Source: Diogma glabrata
Lineage: Eukaryota > Arthropoda > Insecta > Diptera > Cylindrotomidae
Reading direction: 5' to 3'
Assembly (NCBI GenBank): GCA_963693315.1
Contig: OY856187.1
Span: 427,158,638-427,222,637 of the forward strand
Length of the DNA stretch: 64,000 bases
In this document: positions 22,921 to 35,400 of the stretch, piece by piece
How positions within the stretch are numbered: the first letter of the stretch is position 1
Layout: every line of letters starts with the position of its first letter
Notes under the pieces: generated by a model
Databases searched by the model: none
Told to the model about the DNA's origin: nothing
Seen by the model: the letters and a program-made list of their open reading frames with translations, nothing else
Translations under genes and position numbers: made by a program

Positions 22921-25900
22921 ATGGTTAGATTTTGACTGTACGATTATCAGCTTACGAAATTAATGGTTTAAATATGTGTTACATACACTTTTACTATCCA
23001 TAAAACAGTTGTCTAAAACTGTCTATATAGGTCAAAAAACATAAAATGTAGTGGCTTTAACTAAAAGAGTTATCTTATCATACACTAAATTATGGTAATA
23101 AAAAAATAAAAATTGTTGGAAATTTGGAAAACTCATCAAATAGAAGTAAATAAAATTTGGTTGCTTCCTGAGATTTTGTAGCCATACCTGGAGCTCAGAG
23201 ATTACTTAGCGAAATCCAGCCACTCTGGGTTAAACCCGGAAAAGCACTCACTCTTGGGAAATGGAGTACACGGGGTGGTCACACTCGTAAATAAAAAACA
23301 AAAGCTGCGTTGGATTTGATTGAATTATCTGAAAAATTATACGCAATTGTTGTTATTTTTTAGTAAAGAATACCAATTTGTGTTTTAGCAAGAGTATGAA
23401 AATCAAATCATGCCATATTCTTCAATTGGTTTGATTTGTATATCGAATATTACGATTTAAAGCCAACACTAACCGCTAACGTATAATAACAGAACAGTGT
23501 AAGTAAAAAATTAGGACATAGTTTTAATGTCATGTCAAAGTGTATTTTATGTATGTACAAATGACTACAAAAATATTTACGTTTCTACTAGTGCATAATA
23601 TTTACAAACACTCTTTTTTGACCAAACAAGCAAGAATTAACACATCAAACAATTAAACACAGTAGGGTTATTGTTGTTATTAATACAAAACTTAAGTTAT
23701 TAATACTACTTTTTATTGCCTATGCTAATGTGATTTTTGCAGTTTCCTTAACCAAAAACGTTTGTTTGCATTTAGTTTATGATCTAAATTCCTAATTTTT
23801 CACACGTGCCGATTATTTACAATTTAATTTGCCTTATTTTTCCTAACCCGCAGTTGGTATTAGAATATCAAATAAACAAGAATGAAACTGAAAAAACTTA
23901 TAAAGTTAATCTTTGTACAAATAACTCTAAGGTAAATTACTTTATTTTAGGGATTTGCGTAGATGGTTGGCTTATGACATATAAATTTTATTACTTCGTT
24001 AAGTGATTTGGTATTTTGAAGGGGGTGAATAAAATGATTTAAATTCAAATTTTTATCAATTAAATTTACTAATATAATTTTATAAATTGAATACCTATTG
24101 GATATAGCAATGAATGGACTGAATCAACTATCGTCAATATCCCTAGGTTACAGGGATTTGATTTTAAATAATGAATTTTAGGAAACCCTCCATGATGCCA
24201 AGATAATGTAAATGATGGATATCCTATTCCAACTTCGTTTCAGATGCGCATCTAGAAAATACAAAAATATTTTTATTAAGTTTTTACATTCATGTGCACG
24301 GTTAGAAAATATAGCGTATATGTATAATTTCAATCTTAAATGCCTGCAATCTAAAATATCCCTTCTATTTTAAACGCAATTTCGTTCCGAAGTTATGATT
24401 TGCTATAAGATTTATGTAACATATTTTACCTTTACAATTCCAACCCCTTTTTCCATTCACCCTGAGAGATCTAAATCTAGTATTTTAGACTAGAAAGTTT
24501 TTTGTTTTGCAGAACACAGCACGAAACTTTATTTTTTTGTAGAATCTTTAATAAAAAGTTACAACACATATACTTACAAAAAAACTTTTGTGGTTGTGAT
24601 ATTGCAATGTTGTTGTTAATTATAAAAAACGGTATAAAATGCGCGAAAGCCGTTATTGTTACAGGTACGATGCAAACTGTTTAAGCCGTATTAAGTTTTG
24701 CAATTCTACCAATTTTAGTATTGAAGTCACCTACAACGGTTTGGTTATCGTGCCACGGAATGTTATTGGACCAAAGAAAGAACAACTCTTAAATAACATC
24801 TGGTTTGCTTTTAGTAGATGCATCGATTTTTGCATTGAATTTTTGAGTGCGGATTCTTAGTATGCATATCCGCTTATTAATCGGGCATAAGTCGAGAACG
24901 TCGAGAAAGTCGAGATGTATGAGAAAGCCAACTCCAACTTCTCCTCAAAAGTGCATGCTTTCGCTGTTTCATGGATTATAGTATCTGACCATCTTAATTC
25001 TTGTTATGCCGCCACTATATACAGTGTGTAATTATCGGCTTGATTTCCAAGATAATCGGAGGCCATTAAACAGAGATCAAAATAAATCGTGTTTTACAGA
25101 AATGGTAGGTTAGTCTTGGATACTTCAACCAACCTAAATTTTCGTGAATGGGTCCGTTCTGATCTTGAGGTTTCAGAATAAAGTTTTTATAGAGAGCCGC
25201 TTGATGCAAAACAGACGCTCCAAACCGCTCCTAAAATGCTGGCATTATTTACTCGGCACCACTCCACTACATCTAACCTAATTCTAAGCAGCAAAAATTG
25301 GACGTCGAATTTCGAATTTTCATTACCCAATGCTTTTATTTTGCGAGTGATAAATTTTAAATGCTAAAAGCATTATTACAATTTCAACTACTTACATATC
25401 TTAAAAACCCTGCAAACAAAAATCGAAATTAAAACTAAAAAGGACACAAAAGCAAACTAAAAATAAAAATTTCGAATTTATTTGTATTTTTCTTCCTTTT
25501 TTGTTGTTTATGAACAAAACCAGGATTAAGATATTTAATATAATTCTGCTCTCTATAGTCGAAAAAATCATTTATACAAAGGAACAATAATATATAGAAT
25601 AAAATGTTTGCAGAATTATATACGTTTTTAATTTTATTTCTTTTATTATTAGTTTGTTAGTTATAAATTGTTAGTTTAAGGGAGTAACAAATACAAATTT
25701 TTACAACAATGCTAGTTACAGACTAGATAATTTGTATTAGTATATCGGTTGATTTTCTAAGCCAAACGCATATAAATGATATGATTACATTAAATATATA
25801 AATATTATAATAAATGCATTTGGATACAAAAGTTTGCTACTGCTTTATGGAACATGATAATACGAGTCTGACAAACGAAAACTATCATAAAGAAATAATA

Positions 25901-26345
25901 ACTGTAATTAAAAATCCAATATGTTTAATATCTTTTAACCACTTTAAGCAATGACTAATGACAGAACAACAAAACACGAGCGATAGAAATCAGGGGTAAA
26001 AAAATGACTTATATTATCGCTGTTTACCCAATAAAAACGACTGCGTCTAGCGACGAAAAATATTTATTTTAATTGCGCCAAAAACTTTTGACTTGATTCT
26101 AAACAGCAAAAAAAAATTTAGCTAAACTTATCTGTACATTTAGAGTTAAAATTAAATGACGGTTCAAACCCCAAGAAAAATAAATTAAACATCAAATACA
26201 CAGCTGCGCAAATATACAGCATCAGCGATAAATTAGAAATAGAGTCTAAATTTTATTCAAATTTTATATATTATTAGTTTTATGGAACAAAACGTAATCG
26301 TTTATCGTGTTATCAGTTTTTTTATTTATGGAAAGTATAAACTTT
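22921..26345. other. Long AT-rich region without recognisable genes
   Basis: The dispersed motif ggagtacacggggtggtcac lies at 23263. Open frames at 23806-24006, 24502-24684 and 24639-24860 (plus) are short and match no family I know. The last (73 residues, ending FCIEFLSADS) has somewhat more balanced composition and could be a relic. The rest is stop-rich. Confidence 0.4.
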
Positions 26346-26500
26346 CAGAAAAACACAACAACTTTCAGTTTTTTTTAAAACAGATTCAACGTCGAAATAT
26401 ATTTGGTGAAAAGACATGTTTGCAGAAAAACACAAAATCTTTCAGTTTTTTTAAAACAGATTCAACGTCGAAATATATTTGGTGAAAAGATTTGTAAATT
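26346..26500 (+). repeat. 77-bp tandem duplication
   Basis: Two adjacent units, starting at 26346 and 26423, share cagaaaaacacaa, aaaacagattcaacgtcg and aaatatatttggtgaaaaga with few differences. Confidence 0.9.
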
Positions 26501-26501
26501 T

Positions 26502-26606
26502 AGGTGTGTTCGATTTGACTGAAAAAATTGAATTTACTGAAAAAAAAACAATAATTGTATGCAATTTTTCAGTTAATTCAGTTACTTCATTTAAATCGAA
26601 CGGAAC
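26502..26606. mobile_element. Short foldback element, second copy
   Basis: The ends ggtgtgttcgatttgactga and tttaaatcgaacgg match those of 18971-19067. The interior tgtatgcaatttttcagtt is also shared. Confidence 0.65.
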
Positions 26607-28020
26607 GGGACTATTATTACAAAACCAAAAATATTACAACACCAATGGTTAATTAAAGTGTTTCGTTGAAATTATTGGTTTTATGGACGAATAACCCAAT
26701 CGTTTAAAACATAAGTACGCTTGCCACGTTCACGGTTTGCTTTGAATTTATACAATGCTTTGCGAAGCGAGCAAAGCAAGCAAAGAATGAGAATAGTCAA
26801 CAGTTTCAAACCCACAAACCTTTAGTTGTTAATAAATAAAAATATTTGTGTGAAATAATCAAAAAAATTTTTTGTAAAAGTGTCATACCGTTTGATTCAA
26901 TAACAAAACACTCCCAAATAAAACCTTTTCTCAAAACTAATAATATTTTTAAATTTTTTTGTGATATTTTTGACGTCTGTCATGAAACCATATTTTTTAT
27001 ATTTTAATCCGTTAAAAATAAACAAATAAAAGGGAATAATATAATATATAAATTAATTTTTAGTTTTGATGACATTAATGTTGTTTTTTTTTTGTATTGG
27101 AAAATACCTACAAAACAAATAAGATTTTATTTTTAATCTTCACGCCTTTGAAATCTACTATATCTCGTACAAAATTCATAAAAGTAAATTGATTTGTGTA
27201 TAAGTATGTTGCAGTTTTAAGATACGCTTCACCCTAAAGATAACTTTTAAGCAAGTTCTTTTAAAAGCCAATTGTATGTCGTACATTCATGTAAAGTTAG
27301 AATGCAAACGATATTTTAAAGAATTTCATTTTTCATAGTTAGTATTTTCAAATAATAATCGAGCCTTGGACCCCCTAGTAGTTGGTTTTGTAGGATTAGG
27401 ATATTATTTGATGCAAGGGATTAAAAAGCACTCAAATCAAAAAACTTATTTATATGATTTTTGATTTTGATTTTAAATATTTAAACACATGCTTAAGAAA
27501 AATTGAATTTTATTTATTTTTTATTGATTTAATACTTGTGTTGCTAAGTCTAATGAAAGAAGGTGTCAAAGTTCGATATACAAATAAACGATTGATTTTA
27601 CATTACTAAAAAAATTAAAGTGCAAAGTTGCTATCATCAACTGGTCAATTAATTTATGATTGTTATAAAAAGTACCATTACTTTACAATTACTAAACAAA
27701 CGAATCAAAGCGATGCGGTAGATCGCTGTCCGTGAAAAAAATAGAGATTACCACTTGCCTATTTAGTCTGAACGTAGTAGACATAACGTCAAAAATAATG
27801 TTATGATCTAATGTTGTCCATATAGTATAAATTATGGCGACTCGTTTAACATAAACTCACCTTTAAATTTTAATATGAAATGAATTTCATACACATGACT
27901 GTTAACAAAATATTTTGTTAAAACATAACATTTTGAAAAATGTTTTGAGTTTTGAGAAAGTAATGTTGAAATAATTTTTAAGACAAATAAGTTTCTTACT
28001 GTCTTCGGATCCTTATACTA
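26607..28020. other. AT-rich non-coding stretch
   Basis: No gene, repeat end or domain is recognised here. Composition is strongly AT. Confidence 0.4.
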
Positions 28021-29052
28021 GCTAATACAAATCTGCCTACAAAAATATCATCAAATGTAAATTTAGCTCTGATTCTGCGTTAAAAGGTCGTAGGTTCAGG
28101 TGTGTAGGTTGTCATAAAAACATTATTATAATTTGTTGTTTTATTGTGAATGAAGAATATTTGGAAAAATTTTCGTGATCCACTTTAAATTAACTTCGTG
28201 TAAAAAACTATACTGTAATATGGAACGCAGGTTGTTGTGGGATCTAGGTCTGGACCTAGGTCTTAAAAGGTATTTGTGTGTTGTTGTGACACATAATCTA
28301 AACCCTATAACACAACACTTTTTATTTAAAAAAAAAAAAAAATATATGCCAATCATTAGCCCCTTCAACAAAAGAGCCGGGTATATTATTTAGTGAATTT
28401 GTTACAAATATTTTTTTTCCAGGGTTGCAATAACTTTTTTTAAAGTTTTACTCTGATTCTGCGTAAAAAGTTTTAACTAAGCCAATTTTTTTTAAAAGAA
28501 ATGTGTTAAGGTTTAGGTGTGTACGTTGTCATAAAAACATTATTATAATATGTTTTAATGCCAAGAACTGAATATTTCTAAATGTTTTCGAAATTCAGTT
28601 TCAATTAAATTCGTTTAAAAAACTATACCGTAATGTGCCAATGGTTATAGACCCTGCAACAAAAGATCGGGGTGTATTATTTAGAGACTTTGTCCCAAAC
28701 AATAATTCATAGTATGCAATCAATTTTTCTAAAATTTTAAATTATAGAAGTTATGGTTAATGTGTTCGTTTTTATATTCTGCAAAAATATTATTAACTGT
28801 AAATTTTACTATGATGATTCTGGTCTTGACTAAAAAAAATTAGAAAGGAAATTGTCATAAAAACATTATTATAGAGTTTTATACTAAAACATATGTATTT
28901 ATCGATCTATTTTAAATGAAATTAAAAACTGTACCGTAAAGTGCCAATCACTAGACCCCTACAACAAGACCGGGTATGCGGTGTGTTATTTAACGCTTTT
29001 GTCTCTAATAATGTTCCCGAGTATGCAAATAATTGTTCTAATGATCAACTTT
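28021..29052 (+). repeat. Tandem array of three diverged ~300-bp units
   Basis: Three head-to-tail units start at about 28050, 28440 and 28795. Landmarks in order are ctctgattctgcgt, gttgtcataaaaacattatt, aaaactataccgtaatgtgc, caat..tagaccc..caacaa and cgggt.tattattta. The first unit is split by a LINE tail (28223-28343). The units differ at many sites, so the duplication is old, yet the same short blocks stay conserved. No open frame runs through them. Function is unknown; a non-coding RNA cluster or old satellite are both possible. Confidence 0.75.
28223..28343 (+). mobile_element. Strongly 5'-truncated L1b LINE insertion with poly(A)
   Basis: About 121 bases carry the last codons (caggttgttgtggg) and 3' end of the L1b family, ending in ataacacaacactttttatt and a run of 14 or so a. 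The flanks are aatatg (28217-28222) and atatg (28344-28348), and the neighbouring array units show the uninterrupted site. The orientation is the reverse of the copy at 22125. Confidence 0.85.
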
Positions 29053-29084
29053 TATAGCTGTAATAGCATATTTTCCTTCAAGAG

Positions 29085-29192
29085 ATGAAAACATTGTTTT
29101 TTTCGTGAGTAAACATTTGTTCACGTGACGTGCTAGCGTCGAGTGAGACATGTTTACGAACGAAAAACGTTTTTATCTCGCGTAGGAAATGC
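29085..29192. repeat. Imperfect foldback of about 105 bp
   Basis: The arms gagatgaaaacattgttttt and aaaacgtttttatctcgc, then tttcgtgagtaaaca and tgtttacgaacgaaa, then cacgtgacg and cgtcgagtg, pair around tgctag. No second copy is seen in the window. It may be a small MITE. Confidence 0.65.
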
Positions 29193-30877
29193 AATTTTTT
29201 CTATGATAGTAATATATAATCGATATTTACTATAAATTATAAAGTTATAAATCGACAACAAAACATTCAAAATTCATATTCTATTTTTTCATGGTTACGT
29301 TGTTTAATAGTACATTATGATGCTAGGACGTAAAGCTAAAGATTTTGAACGGATGTGGAGTTGCACCCACATTAAGTACATAGCTTACGTCCGTGCCTCA
29401 TATAATATTTTTTATTCGCCGCAAGCAAAATATTTTAAGAAAAGTTGTTTATTCTAAATTAAAATTATAAATTTTCATAAATTTTAAAATAAAAATATGT
29501 GGAACAAGTAACCTTTGACAAAATATTTATCATTTTTTCCAAATTATTGTGTAGCTATGACAACAAATAATAACAACTATTTTAATTGGATAATGAAATT
29601 TTGAATTTAAGGGTTGCTTTGATAAAAATTTTCTTTTTGCATAGAATTTAAACAAATACAAATGCTTTTTACTTTTTTGGACGTAGCTATGACAACAAAA
29701 TAAATAGTTGAAAAGTGATACTTTAAAGCCGCAAAGCACAGTAATAAAGTAACACTTTAATATGTAGGCGAATAAAAAATACTTTGTAAAATTATATGAA
29801 AAACTATAGCAACTATAGTTTGTTATTTTTTTGCACTAGTGAGCTTACTTTTCGCATAGAAAAAAGTCTTAGCTCTCACAGAGGTTTCGTGATTGTTCTG
29901 AAGCACTTCTCACGATTCAGTCAATCGCATTCCACATTTTCATTCGAATATAAATAAATAAATAAATAAATATTATTTTGTACTTGTACTTTTACTAAAA
30001 ACTTTTGTTTTATTCTAATCTCTAATCCGAGTGACAAAGTAAGTATTTCGAATTATGTAAAACACCTAATTATTTGAAAATGTTTTGTTTTACACTCGTT
30101 TCTGCTTGACACAGGATATCACTTCTTTTTGTAGTGAGCAGATAGTTTTGACTATTAAACTTTAAACTGTACCTTTTTCACGAACTAAAATTTACATTTA
30201 TGATTAGATGTTTTTGTAGCTAAATATAACTCTTTTGCTGTTTTCACGACTTTAATTTCATCTTTAGTTAATTTGAATTGTAAGGAAGTAATAAAACATT
30301 CGCAGCAAGCAATAAAACATATCAATGCATTTGTAGCATTTGCCGTTTTTTCAATCTTATTTTATTTTTCGTAAAAAGTGTTGTGTAGTAGAAATAATAA
30401 TATGTGTTAAAACATTCCTACACCAAAAACATTTTTTGGAAATATTGTGGCTAGGTTATATCTTAGAAAAGTTTTTGTATAAGCTAAATCCGGTAACTGG
30501 TTAAGAAGTAAGAGTTTTAAAAGTTGAATAACGACTGTTTTAATCAAAATATTTAATGAAATTTATAAATATTGAATTACAAATTGAATTGGACATATAT
30601 CTATCATTTTCTAAAAAGCAAGACATCTGCAGTAAGTGGCTGCTCCAACAAAAAACCGAAACCACCCAAAATTTATATGATTTTTCTTTACGTAATAATA
30701 ACTGGAAAAGGTCTAAAATAATTGTAAAAATAAAAGGATTTTAATTTATTGCAAATATGTACATAAATAGAAAAATTGTTTTTTTTCATAAATCATAATG
30801 AACTAACACTAATATTTATATTTATTGTTTTGCTATATTTGTTTACTTTTGTTGCTATACATCGAAAATATTGGCAT
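29193..30877. other. AT-rich non-coding stretch
   Basis: A short (aaat)n run lies at about 29948-29972. Open frames such as 29530-29739 and 30556-30744 are not recognisable. Confidence 0.4.
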
Positions 30878-31021
30878 ATCCCAAGCAGGGTTTGCCGGAC
30901 TTTGAAATATGGCCAAGCACGGGCATATTAATGGTTCACAGTACTTGGCTATTGTTATTGGCCCAGTGCTAGAACCATTCATCGGCCGTCATATGGTTAA
31001 CAGAAAAGAACCAGTATATAG

Positions 31022-32138
31022 TGTAACTGCCCTTGATTGGAGCCAATTGTTAACTTGGACCTTTGTAACACAAATAAAATTGCTGCGGGATAACGTTATC
31101 CCCAGACGAACACAAGGATTTGGGAATCCCTTAAATTTTTATAACATTAGCCGGACATTCCAAAGGAAAGAAAAACAAAAATTAATATAATTATAATTTA
31201 AAATACCTTGAATTAAAAAAAAACTGTTGATTGGTGAACAATTCCAGTGTGATGTCCTATTTCCCAAAATTTAATTTCAATGTTTAATTTCCAAAAAGAA
31301 CTCAGCAGCATGAAATAGGTCCTTTCGAACGAGGTTTCTGGCACATAAAACTATTAGTCGTATTTTTTGTGCCCCATTGCGGCGTGAATATTCCAATTTG
31401 TTCGTAATTCAAAAAAATTATAAGCTGCTTTACGAACCAACATTTATTACATTAAAATTTCTGGTTTATATAAATTTATAATATGGAGTATGAAAAATTA
31501 GATGAAATTAGTAGCTAAAATCCACTGCGTATGAAACTTAATTTGATACGTTTAAAATATATACAGTAACTTTAAATACATTTTGATGTTACATTGATTG
31601 ATATGTTACGAGTTATTTTAGGTATATCTTGAAATTAACTCTTTCATTTTCTTATTTTTTTAATTAAAACTCTATGGATATCAACATCGCACAATTATGA
31701 TCCACTGCATAATGTTAACCATTAAAAACACAATATCAAAAAAACCGTATTGTTTTTTTTCTTTAACCCGAATCAGAAAATGAAATTACATTCAAAAATG
31801 TTTTTGATTTTAAAGTTAGAAACTGAATGACATGAATCAAAAAATGTGATTTTCCTTTTTACATCTCCCGATGTCCAAATAAATCGGGTAACATCGAAAA
31901 TTCAGTAAAGATTAATAACGACAACGACATCTGTTCGCTAGAATTGGAAATAAAATTGAGTACGTTCGTTTGCTTTTTATAGTATATTCAAAATTTAACT
32001 AGCAGTTAAGTTTTAGAAAATTTTAAAATTATTATTAATGTAAAAACGAACGGAAACTAATGAAATACATTTCTATTGAATTGAAAACAAAGAGGAATTT
32101 AGTTTTATTATTATTTTGCGATTATTGCGATCGTTACA
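31022..32138 (-). repeat. 3' LTR of the Ty3/Gypsy element
   Basis: On the minus strand it runs from TGTAACGATCGC to GGGCAGTTACA, 1117 bp. It differs from the other LTR by about five substitutions and one 11-bp insertion (within acattagccggacattcc near 31144). No clear polypurine tract precedes it on the coding strand; the adjoining sequence is ttgaattcatgg. Confidence 0.95.
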
Positions 32139-32462
32139 CCATGAATTCAAGGTAAAAATCAAGATTTCTACTCTTGAAATCACAAAAACGTCGCCATCCC
32201 CTCCATGACAGAAAACCACCGAACTACTTCCACTTATTAAATTGTATCTGGGATCGAGATACCCACCGTCACTGGCGTCAAGACCGACGACCGGTTCCAA
32301 CACTCATGAAGTCCTTAAGGACTTCACTGAGTACTGAGACCGACCATCCATCCGAACGTCAGCACCATGGACACCCCGATACAACCAGTAAGTATGACCT
32401 GAAGATGTGAACCCCAGAGACGACAATCAGCCAGAGGAACAACCCTACCTAACGAAAAGACA
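32139..32462 (-). other. 3' non-coding region of the Ty3/Gypsy element
   Basis: This lies between the Pol stop and the 3' LTR. It is less AT-rich than its surroundings and holds the perfect 20-base palindrome TGAAGTCCTTAAGGACTTCA at 32307-32326. There is no env-like frame. Confidence 0.8.
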
Positions 32463-35400
32463 TCATTCCCTGATGTCTTTCGCGTGATGTACTCCAAGAT
32501 TCTTACCGCTCATATCTATGCACTCGTAGAGTACATTTCCAATCTTAGTCTTAATCATTGCAGGTAAGAACTTTGGAGCCAATTTTGCCGAGAACTTTTT
32601 GGTAGCGTCACTCAAATGATGTTGCCGTACAAACACACGTTGTTGTGGTTGAAAAGTCCGTAGTTTAGATCGCAGGTTGTACTGATGTTGTGATTTTTTG
32701 AAGGCTGCTTTTAAATTTTGTTGAACCCGGTTCCTGAGCAGAGTCAAATGATCAGAGCGTTCCATTTCCTCACCAGCATCTTCACCAAGCTGGTGTAGTG
32801 ATCTCAACAATTGGTAAGTATTCCCATCCGAAACTGGATGTTGACCAAATAATAAATAGTACGGTGAGTACTTGGTAGCTGAATGTACTGCAGCCCGCAG
32901 TGCATATGCGATTTCACCAATTTGTGAGTCCCACTTGGTATGTTGACCTTTAATGAACGCTCGAATTGCTGCTAGAACTGACCTATTGACCCGCTCTGAC
33001 GCGTTACTTTGAGGACTATAGACACCGGTCCTAATGTGTTTAATGCCGAAATCTGACAAAAGACTTTGAAAGTTCCTACTAGTGAACTGTTTGCCATTGT
33101 CACTGTGCAGAAACTCTGGTACCCCATATGTAAGAAACACTTCATTCCTTAGAAAAGCATTCACCTTCGGTGAAGTTGCGTTTCTAAGTGGTTTCAGTAG
33201 TACAAACTTCGTAGCATGATCCAGAACTATCAATAACACCGTATTCCCAAGTGTAGAACGAGGGTACGGTCCCAAAAAATCTATATAGACTCTCTGCCAT
33301 GGACGTGCTGTTTCGAATTGATATTGCATCGGAGGACGCAATATCTGATTCGTGGCTTTTGTTTGTTTACATGTGTCGCAGGACACAACATAGTTGTGTA
33401 CCTGTGACGCCATGCCCGGCCAATAATAAAGACGTCGAAGTAATTCTAAAGTCTTTTTAACACCTCCATGAGCAGCAGTACTATCATCATGATGTTTCTG
33501 AATCATGTTTGAAGTCATCGGTTCTGGTACCCAGAGTTTCCACACAGGAACATCGTTGGGTATTGTATCAGATCTTGGCTCAATACGTATGTATAGCTTA
33601 TCATCCACGACTTTAACAGATGGAAAGTCCTTAGAAGATGATTGAACTTTAGCTATCATATCCGTATATTCCTTGTGCCGATAACCTTCATTGTCGATTT
33701 TGATGTCGTTAATGTGATGTGTTAATGCTTCCGTCAATTCCTCGTGTGTATCGTCATAAAGACGAGATAGAGCATCAGGGACTATATTTTGGGTACCTTT
33801 TTGGTGGACAATGGTAAAATCCATATGTTGGAGTTTTAGGCTCCACCTAGCCAGACGCCCACTCAAGTCCTTCTGTGACATAAGCCACTTCAGACTTGAG
33901 TGATCAGTCACAATTGTAAATCGGTGACCTTCAACATAGCCCCTGAATTTCTTCACACTCAGAATTGCCGCAAGACATTCAAGCTCAGAAACAGAATAGT
34001 TTCGTTGAGCTTTATTAAGTTTTTTCGACATGAAGGCTATCGGACACTCTTGTCCGTCGGTATCAACCTGATACAACACACCACCTACTCCTGTCAGACT
34101 CGCATCGCATCTAATAAAGAACTCTTTATTATAATCAGGGTTAATTAATACTGGTGCTGTAGTCAGCAATCGTTTTAAATTTTCGAAAGCAGCTTGAGCT
34201 TCTAATGTCCATTTCAATTTTCCCGAACTCTTTTTTAATAAATCTGTAATTGGTGATACCACGCTTGCATAGTTTGGTATGAAACGTTGGTACCAACCAG
34301 CCATTCCTAATAATCTCCGTATTTGTTTCACTGTTGACGGAGCTGGATACTCAGCAACAGCTCTTACCTTGTCAGGGTCTGTTCGAAGACCATCTTCACC
34401 AACCAAAAATCCCAAGTATTTCACCTCTCTCAGAACAAATTTACTTTTCTTGAGGTTTATTGTTAACCCAGCCGCTCTTAACAATGAAGAGACTTTGGAC
34501 AGCAATTCCATATGTTCCTGGAACGTGGAAGAGACTACCAATAGATCATCCAAATAAACAAAGACATTTTCGTGATATTGATGTGGTATCACTTTGTGCA
34601 TTAGCCGACACATTGTCTGGGGAGCATTGCACAATCCAAAGGGCATAACCCGGAATTGATACAATGGACGACCAGGCACTGTGAAGGCTGTCTTGTCTCT
34701 AGATGCTTCTGCCAGAGGAATCTGCCAGAAAGCATCTTTGAGATCAATACTTGAAATGTACTTTGTGCTATTTAGACGACCTAGTAAGCCATCAATCAAG
34801 GGAAGTGGGTAAGCGTCCTTTTTAGTGAGTGAATTGACACGACGGCTATCAATACATAATCTGTTTTTACCAGATTCTTTTTGTACCAAAACCACTGGCG
34901 AGCACCAAGAACTGTTAGACTCTTCGATCACGCCCATTTGAAGCATTCGGTCAAGTTCGGCATAGACCTTTAGTTGAACAGCCGGCGATGTGGGATAGTG
35001 TCTCTGTTTAACAGGTGCACTATCACCAACATCGATGACATGTTCAACCAAAGAAGTCTTTCCGAGCCCAGACACTTCAAATGACGGGAAAGAATCCTTG
35101 ATCATATCCAGTTCATGTTGCTGATCAGTGGTGAGGTTATGTGTATTAAAAGTTTGTAGCTCTGTGCGAGTCAGTTCACTAACAAAAGAAGGAACAATAC
35201 CGAATTTCTCCCAGAAATCTATGCCCAGGTAGAGCTCTTCTCGTAACCCAGGGACTATATGGAACCGCATTGGTTTAGTGGAGCCATTCACAGTTATTGG
35301 AACTTCTATGTAACCTAAAATTTTATTTGCAGTACCATCCGCCGTACGAATACACGAAGTGTACTTACGGTAGGTTGTACCTGATGATTCCAATAATTCC

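Noticed and set aside
24639..24860. Host gene exon (73-residue frame)
   Set aside because: No known domain, no clear splice partners and no second supporting exon were found; it remains an unexplained short frame.
26155..26180. tRNA gene suggested by ggttcaaacccc (B-box-like)
   Set aside because: No matching A box, anticodon arm or acceptor stem can be drawn upstream.
32139..32462. Possible env gene of the Ty3/Gypsy element
   Set aside because: The interval between Pol and the LTR is only 324 bases and has no signal peptide, membrane segment or long frame.
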